53,155 nucleotides of DNA from Candidatus Sulfopaludibacter sp. SbA4 (GTDB lineage: Bacteria > Acidobacteriota > Terriglobia > Bryobacterales > Bryobacteraceae): contig OMOG01000165.1 of NCBI GenBank assembly GCA_900290305.1, forward strand, positions 17,744 to 70,898, given 5' to 3'. The number at the start of each line of letters is the position of its first letter. Position 1 is the first letter of the stretch. This document shows positions 8,374-17,076 of the stretch, in pieces. A program made the position numbers and the translations under genes. The notes under the pieces are model-generated. The model ran no database searches. It saw nothing but the letters and a program-made list of their open reading frames with translations, and was not told where the DNA came from.

Positions 8374-8507
8374 ATGCCTAGGACCGACTCGGATTTTTCC
8401 GGGTGCGTACTTGGTACTCTATCGGTACAAATCCTTGATAATTAGGACTTTGCGCGTCGGACTCTCAGTTTACAATGATGATTCATCGAAGGTTGAGGAG
8501 ACGCACG

Positions 8508-9146
8508 ATGCGACATGCCTTAATTCTCGCTGCCTTGGTTCTGCTGGCGATCACACTGCCGGCCGGAGCGGATACCATTTTCAATTTAGACAGCCCTACG
8601 GGGAATCTCGGGTCGAGTCACACTTACACCGTGAATGGCTTCAGCCTGGTTGCCTACGCCGAGAAGATCGGCAGTGCGTTACAACCCAGTCTGGTTGGCG
8701 TGAATAGCGGTAACCCCGACGAAAGCGGATTGGGGCTCACCTGCGCTACTTGCCCTGGCGACGACGAAATCCAAAGCTACAACTACGTGCAGGTCGACTT
8801 CGCGAACCCCCAGGCCAACGGAGTCACGGGAGCCCAATTTGTGATCGGAAGTGTCCAGACCAATCCCCAAGAGGGATGGGCGATCTACGGGTCCAACACT
8901 TTGGGATCTATCGGAACTGATCTCCTGAACAGCACTGCCGATCAGACTCTGACGTCCATCCCGTCCGCGGCTTTTTCGACGTATCGGTATTTCAGCATCA
9001 CGGCAACCGCCTATGATGTGTTCCTCAGCGAGATCAACCTCAAAGGCGGGACCTCGGGGGTGCCGGAACCAGGCACGTTCCTGCTGGTCGGGCTCGTGCT
9101 GGTGGGCGCCGGCACGGCCAAATACCGGGCGCGGAAGCCCTGCTGA
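8508..9146 (+). CDS. PEP-CTERM sorted secreted protein
   Basis: A 212-residue exported protein of unknown function. It has an N-terminal signal peptide (MRHALILAALVLLAITLPAG, then ADT) and a C-terminal PEP-CTERM tail: VPEPGTFLLVGLVLVGAGTA followed by a basic end (KYRARK). In other bacteria this tail targets proteins to an exosortase for sorting to the cell surface. The middle (about 25-185) is a Ser/Thr/Asn-rich beta-type domain. ATG 8508 is chosen because GAGGAG (8495-8500) lies 7 bp upstream; an earlier ATG at 8475 lacks a ribosome site. A TACAAT -10-like box at 8471-8476 would suit this start. No exosortase gene is in the window. Confidence 0.8.
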   Translation: MRHALILAALVLLAITLPAGADTIFNLDSPTGNLGSSHTYTVNGFSLVAYAEKIGSALQPSLVGVNSGNPDESGLGLTCATCPGDDEIQSYNYVQVDFANPQANGVTGAQFVIGSVQTNPQEGWAIYGSNTLGSIGTDLLNSTADQTLTSIPSAAFSTYRYFSITATAYDVFLSEINLKGGTSGVPEPGTFLLVGLVLVGAGTAKYRARKPC

Positions 9147-9151
9147 CGGCC

Positions 9152-10054
9152 TCACGGCGCCGTATAGCCCCGGCGCCACGCCACACGAACCCGCCCCGAT
9201 TCGGTGGGCGGCTCGACTTCTACCCGGACTCTGTGATAGCGCCCGTCGTTCCGCTGCGAAAAGTAGCCGATGCGGTATTCGTTGCGGATCTCGGCGCTGA
9301 GCCGTTGGATGGCTTCGGGCAGTTCGCTCAGTTTGTGGACCCAGACCACGCTGCCGCCGGTTTCGTCGGCCAGTTTCTCCAGGTAATGCGGGCGTTCCAG
9401 CAGGCCGATGGCGTAGATCCGCACGTCCGACTCCCGCACCAGTGAAAGCAGCTCGGCCTCCGAATAGCGGCTGTTGTTATCCCCGCCGTCCGAAAGAATC
9501 AGCAGCACCTTGCGCGAGTTCGCCGCCTTGCGCATCTCGCCGAGCGAGCGCGCGATGGCATCGATCATGGCGGTCCAGCCGTGCGACTGCACCAGGCTCA
9601 GCCGCCGTGAGATCGCGCCGGTGTCGGTGGTGAACGGGCTGATCAATTCCGGACTGTCGCTGAACGTCACCAGGGAGAACTCGTCGCCCTCGACCGCCGT
9701 GGTGAAGAACTGCTCCACCGCAGCGCGCGATTCCTGGATGCGGTTCCGCATGCTGCGGCTGGTGTCGAAGACGAGGCCCGCCGAGATGGGCGCGTCCGAC
9801 CGCGAGAACGATACGATCTGCTGCTCGGCATCGTCTTCGAACAGGCGGAAACGGGTCTCCGGCAAACCGAGCACGGGACGGTCGCGCAGATCGTTGACGC
9901 TCACCGGAATTTCGATCAGCTTGACATCCAGCCGGAAGGTCGAGCGCGGCAGTTCCTCCGGATGGGCGGGACGGGTCCGCGGCACCACCGATACCATTTG
10001 GCCGTAGCACACTGCGCAACAAACTGCGGAAAGAAAGAAACCCGTAGCCCGCAT
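9152..10054 (-). CDS. VWFA-related domain protein (second copy), secreted
   Basis: A 300-residue secreted protein of the same VWFA-related family as 1627-2697. It has a signal peptide (MRATGFFLSAVCCAVCYGQ), a short beta region (FRLDVKLIEIPVSVND), then a von Willebrand A fold with a MIDAS start DTSRSM (Asp about 97) and a later LLILSDGGDNN strand. The ATG at 10054 has GAGGGG 3-4 bp upstream. It lies 62 bp after glcF on the same strand and converges on the PEP-CTERM gene with only 5 bp between stop codons. Unlike the first copy it has an ordinary signal peptide with no inserted repeat, which shows that the repeat there is an addition. Confidence 0.85.
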   Translation of the reverse strand: MRATGFFLSAVCCAVCYGQMVSVVPRTRPAHPEELPRSTFRLDVKLIEIPVSVNDLRDRPVLGLPETRFRLFEDDAEQQIVSFSRSDAPISAGLVFDTSRSMRNRIQESRAAVEQFFTTAVEGDEFSLVTFSDSPELISPFTTDTGAISRRLSLVQSHGWTAMIDAIARSLGEMRKAANSRKVLLILSDGGDNNSRYSEAELLSLVRESDVRIYAIGLLERPHYLEKLADETGGSVVWVHKLSELPEAIQRLSAEIRNEYRIGYFSQRNDGRYHRVRVEVEPPTESGRVRVAWRRGYTAP

Positions 10055-10116
10055 ATTCCCCTCGCTCGGACGAATTTCAACCAGTATACGCCGATCGAGG
10101 GTTCTGCGGGGTGTAG

Positions 10117-11407
10117 TTACTCGCGGGCCCGGCCGTATGCCAAGTCGAGAATCTCCACCACGTGCATGACGCTCTGGCCGGATCCGTGCAAGCGAACGCC
10201 GGCCTGCAGTTGCAGCATGCATCCGGGGTTGGCGGTGGCGACGATGGCGGCGCGCGCGGCGTTCACCGATTCCATCTTGCTCTTGAGCAGGGCGGTCGAC
10301 ATCTCGTTCTCGACAAGGTTGTAGATCCCCGCGCTTCCGCAACAGAGATCGGCGCCGGGCAGCTCCACGAAGGTCAACCCGGGCACGGCGGCGAGCAGCT
10401 TGCGGGGAGCGGTGCGGACGCGCTGCCCGTGCGCCAGGTGGCACGAATCCTGGTAGGTCACGGTAGCGTCGACAGCCCCCATCCTGGGATTCAGCTCGAT
10501 GGACGCGAGGAACTCGGTGACGTCGCGCATGAGGCTGGAAAACTCGCGCGCCTTGGCGGCATATTGCGGATCGCCTTCGAGCAGCTCGCCATACTCCTTG
10601 AGGGTGGACCCGCATCCCGCGGCATTGGTGATCACCGCCCGCCAGCACCGCGTCGATATTGCGGCGGGCCAGCCTGCGCGCGTCCTCGGGCAGGCCCGCA
10701 TGGACGTGCAGCGCGCCGCAGCATCCCTGGTCCTTGGGGATCGTCACTTCGCAGCCGTTCTGCTGGAGCACCCGCACGGTAGCTTCGTTCAAGCGCGCAA
10801 ACGCCACGTTGGCGATGCATCCTGCCAGGAACGCCACGCGGTGCCGCCGTTCGCCGATCGGTGGAAACGTGCGGCCCACCTGGCTGAAGAAGAACGGCGG
10901 ATCGGCCGAAGGCGCAAGCTGCTCCAGGTCTCCCAGGCGGCCCAGCAGCTTGAGGAAGCCGAGGGCGCGCACCAGGGCCTTCATGCGGCTGGCCTCGTAC
11001 AGGTAGAGCAGGATTCCGGCGAGCGTGAGGGCGCGGCGCGATTGCAGCATGCCGAAGGCCAGCCGGCGCACCTGCCGCATGAACCAGCCCCGGTGGACCT
11101 GCGCTTCGATCTGCGCCCGCGCATCCTCCACCATGCGGCCATAGCGCACGCCCGAAGGGCAGGCCGATTCGCAGCCGCGGCAGGCCAGGCACAGGCCGAT
11201 GTGCTCCACGTAGGAGGGCGTGATGGGAGCGCCGTTGGCCACCTGCACCATCTGGTAGACGCGGCCGCGCGGCGAATCCATCTCGAGCCCCAGCTCGCGA
11301 TACGTCGGGCAGGCGTTGAGACAGAGGCCGCAATGCACGCAGCGGTCCAGGTCGAACTGGCGCGGTCCCAACGCGGCTTGTTCAGATGCGGCTATAGAGT
11401 CGGCCAC
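10117..11407 (-). pseudogene. glcF: Glycolate oxidase iron-sulfur subunit, frameshifted
   Basis: Encodes a GlcF-type subunit that would carry electrons from glycolate oxidation through two 4Fe-4S clusters. The N-terminal part has both ferredoxin motifs (CVHCGLCLNACP and CLACRGCESACP) and the first CCG domain (DQGCCGALHVHAG). Near 10635 the frame breaks: IDAVLAGG runs into unrelated sequence, while the expected continuation AVITNAAGCGSTLKEYG and the second CCG domain (DLCCGSAGIYN) follow one base out of frame, to the stop at 10117. It is either a real one-base-class frameshift or a sequence error. The GTG start at 11407 overlaps the end of glcE by 26 bp. Without repair the downstream frame reads through into the VWFA gene, which is not a genuine fusion. 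Confidence 0.85.
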
Positions 11408-12530
11408 GATTCAACACGTTTCCCGGGTCAAACAGGTTCTTGACGCGGCGCATGAGTTCCAGGTCTCGACCGGGAGCGGGCCACAGGTCCAGGTCCGGCT
11501 TCGACTCTTCCGGCGAGAACTCGATCACGATCTTCCACCCGCGCCCGGCGGCTTCGGCGGCCCATCGGGCGGCCTCCGCGGACTGCTCGAAATATCCGTA
11601 GCACACCCCGGTCGCGGCGCGCGCCAGCGCCGGGACCTCGAAGGATGCCATGACGGCCTCCAACTCTTTCAGCGTACACGACGCGCGCACCACCGCGCCA
11701 TCGGGGCGGGTTTCGAGGAAGCGCGGCGTGAACTCCGCGATATGCTGCCAGAGGGTCTGCTGGCGATCGCCATCGAAGGCCACTCCCTCGCCGAGCGTCG
11801 ACATCTCGCGCTCGTAGCGTTCCACGGCGGCCGCGTTACCCACGGTCGCGACCGCCAGCAGCCACGCGCGATTTCCGATGGTGGCCCCGGCCGCGGGATT
11901 CAGCAGGTCGATGGCGGCGGGCTGGAGCGCGCTCTTGAGGAGGCGGTCGCGCGCGGCCATGGCGTCTGCCAGAGACTGGAACGCGAGGACAAAGCTGCGC
12001 TCCAGTTCGGGCATCGGCGCCAGCTTGAAGTTGACCACCGTGATAGCGGCCAGGGTGCCGAACGATCCGATCATGAGCTTGGCCATATCCAGGCCGGCCA
12101 CGTTCTTGACCACCATGCCGCCGGATTGCACGATCTTACCCTGGAGCGTGGCAAATTTCATACCGATTACGAGGTCGCGGGCCGTGCCGTAGAGGCGGCG
12201 CCGCGGTCCGCTGGTGTTGGCGGCGATGACGCCTCCGACGGTCGCCTCGGCCGCGAAGGGAGGGTCGAGCGGCACCATCTGCCGGTTTTCGGCCAGCAGG
12301 CCGGTCAACTCGCGCCACGGGAGCCCCGCCTCCACGCTGATGGTGAGGTCGCGCGGCTCGTACTGCAGAACGCTGCGGAGGCCGGCGGTGGAGACGGATT
12401 CGTCCGCCCGACGGATGGGGCCGGCCATGAGACGTTTCGTCCCGTGGCCCGTGAGCGCGATGGTGCGATCGTGCAGCGCGGCGCGGCGCAGGGCCTCGGC
12501 CAGCTCTTCGGCGGTGGGCGGAGACGTCAC
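11382..12530 (-). CDS. glcE: Glycolate oxidase FAD-binding subunit
   Basis: A 382-residue FAD-linked subunit of the GlcDEF glycolate oxidase complex, in the PCMH/FAD_binding_4 family. The FAD-binding core is visible (ISVEAGLPWRELTGLLAENR, then EATVGGVIAANTSGPRR and GGMVVKNVAGLDMAKL), followed by the substrate-side domain and the C-terminal FDPGNVLNRGR typical of this family. The GTG at 12530 is chosen because it forms a 4-bp GTGA overlap with the stop of the upstream membrane-protein gene. The glcF frame follows with a 26-bp overlap. No glcD is present nearby, so the flavoprotein catalytic partner must be elsewhere or missing. Confidence 0.88.
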   Translation of the reverse strand: MTSPPTAEELAEALRRAALHDRTIALTGHGTKRLMAGPIRRADESVSTAGLRSVLQYEPRDLTISVEAGLPWRELTGLLAENRQMVPLDPPFAAEATVGGVIAANTSGPRRRLYGTARDLVIGMKFATLQGKIVQSGGMVVKNVAGLDMAKLMIGSFGTLAAITVVNFKLAPMPELERSFVLAFQSLADAMAARDRLLKSALQPAAIDLLNPAAGATIGNRAWLLAVATVGNAAAVERYEREMSTLGEGVAFDGDRQQTLWQHIAEFTPRFLETRPDGAVVRASCTLKELEAVMASFEVPALARAATGVCYGYFEQSAEAARWAAEAAGRGWKIVIEFSPEESKPDLDLWPAPGRDLELMRRVKNLFDPGNVLNRGRLYSRI

Positions 12531-12901
12531 AGGTGGAAAACCAACCACCGCAGAAAGGAACTGAGGATGGTCAGGACCAGGGAACCTAGCACGGCCGGCA
12601 GGAATCCGTGGACCTTGAAGCCAGGCGTAAACAGCGACGCCAGCTTCAGCAGCAAAGCGTTGATCACCAGCAGGAAGAGTCCCAGCGTGAGGATCGTCAA
12701 GGGAAATGCGATCAGTCTGAGAAACGGCCCGACGGTGACGTCCACGAGGGCGAGGACGGCAGTGGCGACCAGCGCGGACACGAAGTCCCGGACCATGATT
12801 CCCGGGATGATCTGCGCCACGATCCACAGCGCCAGGGCGCTGACGAGCCAGCCTACAATAAGGTGCATCAGCATAAACGACCAGAGATAATGATAAGCCA
12901 T
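12527..12901 (-). CDS. YvlD/phage-holin-IV-like membrane protein
   Basis: A 124-residue integral membrane protein with four hydrophobic helices (LIVGWLVSALALWIVAQIIP, VSALVATAVLALVDVTVG, LTILTLGLFLLVINALLLKL and VLGSLVLTILSSFLRWL). This matches the four-helix YvlD/'phage holin superfamily IV' group, whose exact role is unknown. Starts at 12901, 12874 or 12868 are possible; none has a strong ribosome site. The first start shares CCATGG with the divergent DUF72 start (ATG 12900). The stop overlaps glcE by 4 bp, so it is first in that operon. There are no phage genes nearby, so holin function is unlikely. Confidence 0.75.
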   Translation of the reverse strand: MAYHYLWSFMLMHLIVGWLVSALALWIVAQIIPGIMVRDFVSALVATAVLALVDVTVGPFLRLIAFPLTILTLGLFLLVINALLLKLASLFTPGFKVHGFLPAVLGSLVLTILSSFLRWLVFHL

Positions 12902-13616
12902 GGCGACATTGTTTGCCGGAACATCCGGTTTCGCATACGCGGCCTGGAAGCCGGGCTTCTATCCGGCCAAGCTCCCGGCCAACCAGTTTCTGAAACACTA
13001 CGCCGAGCACCTGAACTGCGTGGAGATCAACTACACCTTTCGGCGGCTGCCTTCGGCCGGCACGCTGCAGAATTGGGTGGAGGCCACGCGCCCGGGCTTC
13101 GTGTTCGCGGTGAAGGCCAACCAGCGGATCACCCACATCCTGCGGTTGAAGAACGCCGGGGAGGCCACCGAGCTTTTCCTGAAGATGATCGATCCGCTGC
13201 GCACCTCGCGCCGGCTGGGCCCGATTCTGTTCCAGCTCCCGCCGCAGTTGAAATGCGACGTGGGGCTGCTCACCAGTTACCTCGACCTGCTGCCCAAGGG
13301 GATGCGGTATGCGTTCGAGTTCCGGCACCAGTCGTGGCTGGCGGAAGAGGTCTACAGCGTCCTGCGCGAGCGTAACGTGTCGCTGTGCGTGGCGGAATCG
13401 GAGAAGCTGGAGGTGCCCGAAGTGATCACCGCCGACTTCGTCTACTACCGCCTGCGGAAGGCCGAGTACACGGAGCAGGACGTGGACGCGATCGCCGCGC
13501 GCGCCAGGGATCTGCTGGCCGCCGGGCGGGATTTGTACCTGATGTTCAAGCACGAAGAGACTCCCGAAGGGGCGCTGAATGCGGAGCTGCTGCTGCGGAA
13601 GGCGGGGAGTGCATAG
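12900..13616 (+). CDS. DUF72 (YecE-like) TIM-barrel protein
   Basis: A 238-residue full-length member of the DUF72/YecE family, a TIM-barrel fold of unknown biochemical role. Family features are the start (LFAGTSGFAYAAWKPGFYP), CVEINYTFRRLP, GFVFAVKANQRITH, GPILFQLPPQLK, YAFEFRHQSWL and the C-terminal YLMFKHEETPEGALNA. The last 126 codons plus 15 bp after the stop are repeated almost perfectly at 21246-21638. The gene starts back-to-back with the minus-strand membrane-protein gene and is followed after 64 bp by the helicase of the putative defence module. Confidence 0.92.
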   Translation: MATLFAGTSGFAYAAWKPGFYPAKLPANQFLKHYAEHLNCVEINYTFRRLPSAGTLQNWVEATRPGFVFAVKANQRITHILRLKNAGEATELFLKMIDPLRTSRRLGPILFQLPPQLKCDVGLLTSYLDLLPKGMRYAFEFRHQSWLAEEVYSVLRERNVSLCVAESEKLEVPEVITADFVYYRLRKAEYTEQDVDAIAARARDLLAAGRDLYLMFKHEETPEGALNAELLLRKAGSA

Positions 13617-13631
13617 CGGCGGAGGCGATGG
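13239..13631 (+). repeat. Direct repeat, left copy (DUF72 3' end)
   Basis: These 393 bp are repeated in the same orientation at 21246-21638 with about eight differences by eye (near 98% identity). The repeat begins at CCGCCGCAGTTG inside DUF72 and ends 15 bp after its stop. Together with the ku fragment it marks a tandem duplication around the helicase/methyltransferase module. Confidence 0.95.
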
Positions 13632-13680
13632 ACGGAAATCGATCCAACTTCGCGACGCAATCTTCGCTATAACAGAGTGG

Positions 13681-16600
13681 ATGCCGCGCATTTTCGATAA
13701 TATCGAGCAGCAGCTTCTCCCGGCCTTGCGCCAGGCGGTGGACCTTTCGGATCGAGCTGATTTTTGCGTCGGCTACTTCAACCTGCGAGGCTGGAAACAG
13801 ATCGCCTGCAACGTAGAGCGCTGGTCCGGTGGAGAGGGCAGGTGTTGCCGACTGCTTATCGGGATGCAGCGCCTTCCCCAAGATGAGCTCCGCGAAGCTT
13901 TGAGTCTAGTTCATCCTCCAGCCGGTATGGACCTCCAGACTGCGGCGCGCCTGAAGAAACGGATGGCCGAGGACTTCCGCGATCAGCTCACTTTTGGAGC
14001 GCCCACCAATGAAGACGAGCACGGTCTGCGGCGCCTGGCGGGGCAGATTCGGGCCCAAAAGGTTGTCGTCAAGCTCTTTCTCCGGCATCCTCTCCACGCC
14101 AAACTCTACTTGTTCTTCCGTCCCGATCCCATCAATCCCGAGGTCGGCTATCTCGGGAGCAGCAACCTCACCTGGGGCGGTCTCCAAAACCAAGGCGAAT
14201 TAAACATCGATGTGATGGATCGCGATGCGTGCCGCAAACTGGCTACTTGGTTCGAAGAGCGCTGGAATGACATCTGGTGCCTTGACATTTCCGACGAACT
14301 GGCCGGCGTCATTGACCAGAGCTGGGCGCGAGAGACTCAGATACCGCCATACCACATTTACGTCAAGATCGCCTACCACCTCTGCCAGGACGCCCGTGAG
14401 GGGCTCGTTCAATTTCGCATACCGAAGACCTTTGGCGCCAAGCTTTTCGCCTTTCAGGTGGCCGCGGTCCAACTCGCTGCGCGGCACGTGACCCGGCGCG
14501 GCGGGGTTCTTCTGGGTGACGTTGTCGGGCTCGGCAAAACGCTGATGGCTACCGCGCTGGCGCGCATGCTCGAAGATGAGCAGGATCTGGAAACCTTGAT
14601 TCTCTGCCCCAAGAACCTCATGTCGATGTGGCAGGACTATCGCGAGCGGTACGGGCTGCGGGGAAGGGTGATGTCGTACACCCGCGTGCTCCAGGAACTT
14701 CCCTCGCTCAAGCGGTATCGTCTCGTCATTCTCGACGAAAGCCACAACCTGAGGAATCGGGAGGGGCGCCGCTATCGGGTGATTTACGATTACATTCAGC
14801 AGAACGAATGCCGCTGCGTGCTTCTATCCGCAACCCCCTATAACAAGGCGTTCACCGACCTCTCGACGCAGCTCCGGCTGTTTATTCCCGATGACAAGGA
14901 CCTCGGCTTCCGTCCCGATGCGCTCCTCCGGTCCCTTGGCGGGGAAGCTGAGTTCACTCGACAGCACCAAGCTTCCGTCCGATCCCTCGCCGCCTTCGAA
15001 AAAAGCACTTGCGCCGACGACTGGCGCGAATTGATGCGTCACTACATGGTCCGCAGAACCCGCAGTTTCATCCGGGACATGTACGCCGAGCCGGACCCGG
15101 ACAACGGCCGCAAGTTCCTCCGTTTTGAGGATGGCACGCGGTCCTATTTTCCGGACCGAATCCCCAAGACGATCAAATTCCCGATCGACGAGAAAAATCC
15201 CAAGGACACCTACGCGAAGCTGTACGATCGGCCGGTTGTGGATCTGGTGAACGCCCTGAAGCTGCCTCGGTATGGCCTTGGGAACTACGTCGCACCCGCC
15301 CCGGATTCCCCACCGACCCAAGCCGAAGCACGGATCTTGCAGGACCTGTCCCGCGCCGGTCGCCGCCTGATGGGTTTTTGCCGCACCAATTTGTTTAAGC
15401 GGCTCGAAAGCAGCGGACACTCCTTCCTGCTCTCCGTGGAGCGCCACATTCTGCGAAACTACGTCTTCCTCCACGCACTCGAAAACGGGCTTCCCGTTCC
15501 AATCGGCTCGCAGGACGCGGACGTGCTCGACACACGCTTTACGGACGATGACCGCTCCAATGCACTCGATGAGATGGTTTCCGGGGAGGCCCCAGACACC
15601 GAACTCAACGCACACCCACTCCGTACCGAACAGGACTTCCGTACACGCGCGGCGCTGGTTTACCGGGAGTACGCGACCTCTATGAAGAGGCGCTTCAACT
15701 GGCTGTCTTCTTCGCTATTCACCCGCAAGCCCCTCGCCGATGCGTTGAGCGCCGATTCGATTGCGCTGCTTCGAATCTTCGATGCTTGCCCCGGTTGGAA
15801 TCCAGATAACGATGCCAAGCTCCAGGCCCTCTATCGCCTCGTGACCCAGATTCACCCGAGCGAAAAGGTGCTGGTCTTCACCCAATTTGCGGATACCGCC
15901 TGCTACCTGGGGGCGGAGCTTCGGAAGAAGAATGTGAAATCCGTGAGCGCGGTGACCGGGAACGACGACGATCCCACGGCGCTCGCCTGGCGCTTTAGCC
16001 CGGTGAGCAACGAAAAACGCGATAGGGTCAAGGCGTCTGAAGAACTACGTGTTCTCGTCGCTACGGATGTCCTCAGCGAGGGCCAGAACCTGCAGGATTG
16101 CGCCATTGTTGTCAACTTCGACCTGCCCTGGGCGATTATCCGGCTCATTCAGCGCGCCGGCCGCGTCGACCGCATTGGCCAGCAGGCGCAGAACATCCTC
16201 TGCTACTCTTTCCTTCCGGCCGAGGGCGTCGAACGCATCATTCGCCTGAGAAATCGCGTTCGACAGCGCTTGAGCGAAAACGCCGAGGTGGTCGGATCGG
16301 ACGAAGCTTTCTTCGAGGGCGAGAGCAACTTAGCCGCCATGCTCAACCTGTACAACGAGCGCTCCGGCGTCCTTGATGGCGACGACGATGGAGAGGTCGA
16401 TCTCGCGTCGTACGCGTATCGGATATGGAAAGAGGCGATCGAGCGCGATCCTACCTTGCAGAAGACTATTCCAGATTTGCCTGCCGTTGTGTACTCCACG
16501 CAGCCTCATTCGCCTTCTCCCGGCCGCCCGGAGGGCGTACTGGTTTATATGCGGTCGCCGTCAGATAACGATGCGCTCGTCTGGATGGATCGCGATGCGA

Positions 16601-17076
16601 ACGCCGTAACAGAGTCTCAATTGGCGATTCTGAGAGCGGCGGAATGCGGCCCTGACACGGTCCCCGTGCCGCGCCTCGAATTCCACCACGAACTGGTCCA
16701 GCGCGCCGTCGAGTTGGCCGCTTCGGAGGAAAAGACGCGCGGCGGCGCGCTCGGCCGCCCCTCGGGCGCCCGCTTCCGCACCTACGAGCGCCTCAAGAAG
16801 TACGCGCTGGATGTGTACGGCACCCTGTTCGACACCCTCGAGCTTCGGAAGACCATTGACGAGATTTACCGGTTTCCTCTGCAGCAGATGGCAATCGACC
16901 AACTGAATCGCCAGATGAAGGACTCAAGCGACATCCAGCAGCTCGCGCAGCTTGCCGTGGCGTTGCGCGAAGAGGGCCGTCTCTGCCTGGTTCAGGAAGA
17001 GGCTACCGTTCAGGAACCCAGGATCATCTGCTCACTCGGCCTATCCGGATCGGCGAACGGCGGGGGCCTCAAGTAA
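13681..17076 (+). CDS. PLD-nuclease/SNF2-type helicase fusion (putative defence effector)
   Basis: 1131 residues. The N-terminal 250 residues are a phospholipase-D-type nuclease domain with the His-Lys motif HAKLYLF (His about 139) and GSSNLTWGGL (about 159), ending in GELNIDV. The SF2/SNF2 motor follows: Walker A GDVVGLGKTLM (about 279-289), Walker B VILDESHNL (349-357, DESH), motif III SATPYNK (about 383), and a C-terminal helicase lobe with LVATDVLSEGQNLQ and arginine-finger motif QRAGRVDRIGQ (824-834). The C-terminal 300 residues are unassigned. The ATG at 13681 follows a TATAAC box by 7 bp. The stop overlaps the methyltransferase start (TAATG). The pairing resembles restriction-type helicases such as DrmD of DISARM, but drmA, drmB and drmC are absent. 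It probably translocates on and cuts foreign DNA. Confidence 0.88.
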   Translation: MPRIFDNIEQQLLPALRQAVDLSDRADFCVGYFNLRGWKQIACNVERWSGGEGRCCRLLIGMQRLPQDELREALSLVHPPAGMDLQTAARLKKRMAEDFRDQLTFGAPTNEDEHGLRRLAGQIRAQKVVVKLFLRHPLHAKLYLFFRPDPINPEVGYLGSSNLTWGGLQNQGELNIDVMDRDACRKLATWFEERWNDIWCLDISDELAGVIDQSWARETQIPPYHIYVKIAYHLCQDAREGLVQFRIPKTFGAKLFAFQVAAVQLAARHVTRRGGVLLGDVVGLGKTLMATALARMLEDEQDLETLILCPKNLMSMWQDYRERYGLRGRVMSYTRVLQELPSLKRYRLVILDESHNLRNREGRRYRVIYDYIQQNECRCVLLSATPYNKAFTDLSTQLRLFIPDDKDLGFRPDALLRSLGGEAEFTRQHQASVRSLAAFEKSTCADDWRELMRHYMVRRTRSFIRDMYAEPDPDNGRKFLRFEDGTRSYFPDRIPKTIKFPIDEKNPKDTYAKLYDRPVVDLVNALKLPRYGLGNYVAPAPDSPPTQAEARILQDLSRAGRRLMGFCRTNLFKRLESSGHSFLLSVERHILRNYVFLHALENGLPVPIGSQDADVLDTRFTDDDRSNALDEMVSGEAPDTELNAHPLRTEQDFRTRAALVYREYATSMKRRFNWLSSSLFTRKPLADALSADSIALLRIFDACPGWNPDNDAKLQALYRLVTQIHPSEKVLVFTQFADTACYLGAELRKKNVKSVSAVTGNDDDPTALAWRFSPVSNEKRDRVKASEELRVLVATDVLSEGQNLQDCAIVVNFDLPWAIIRLIQRAGRVDRIGQQAQNILCYSFLPAEGVERIIRLRNRVRQRLSENAEVVGSDEAFFEGESNLAAMLNLYNERSGVLDGDDDGEVDLASYAYRIWKEAIERDPTLQKTIPDLPAVVYSTQPHSPSPGRPEGVLVYMRSPSDNDALVWMDRDANAVTESQLAILRAAECGPDTVPVPRLEFHHELVQRAVELAASEEKTRGGALGRPSGARFRTYERLKKYALDVYGTLFDTLELRKTIDEIYRFPLQQMAIDQLNRQMKDSSDIQQLAQLAVALREEGRLCLVQEEATVQEPRIICSLGLSGSANGGGLK

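Noticed and set aside
9152-11407. A 751-codon frame that looks like a GlcF-VWFA fusion protein
   Set aside because: The middle part is out-of-frame glcF sequence; the true glcF continuation lies in another frame and ends at 10117, and the VWFA gene has its own ribosome site and signal peptide.
12527-12901. Phage holin / prophage remnant
   Set aside because: The four-helix YvlD-type protein is chromosomal in many bacteria, and no other phage gene is near.
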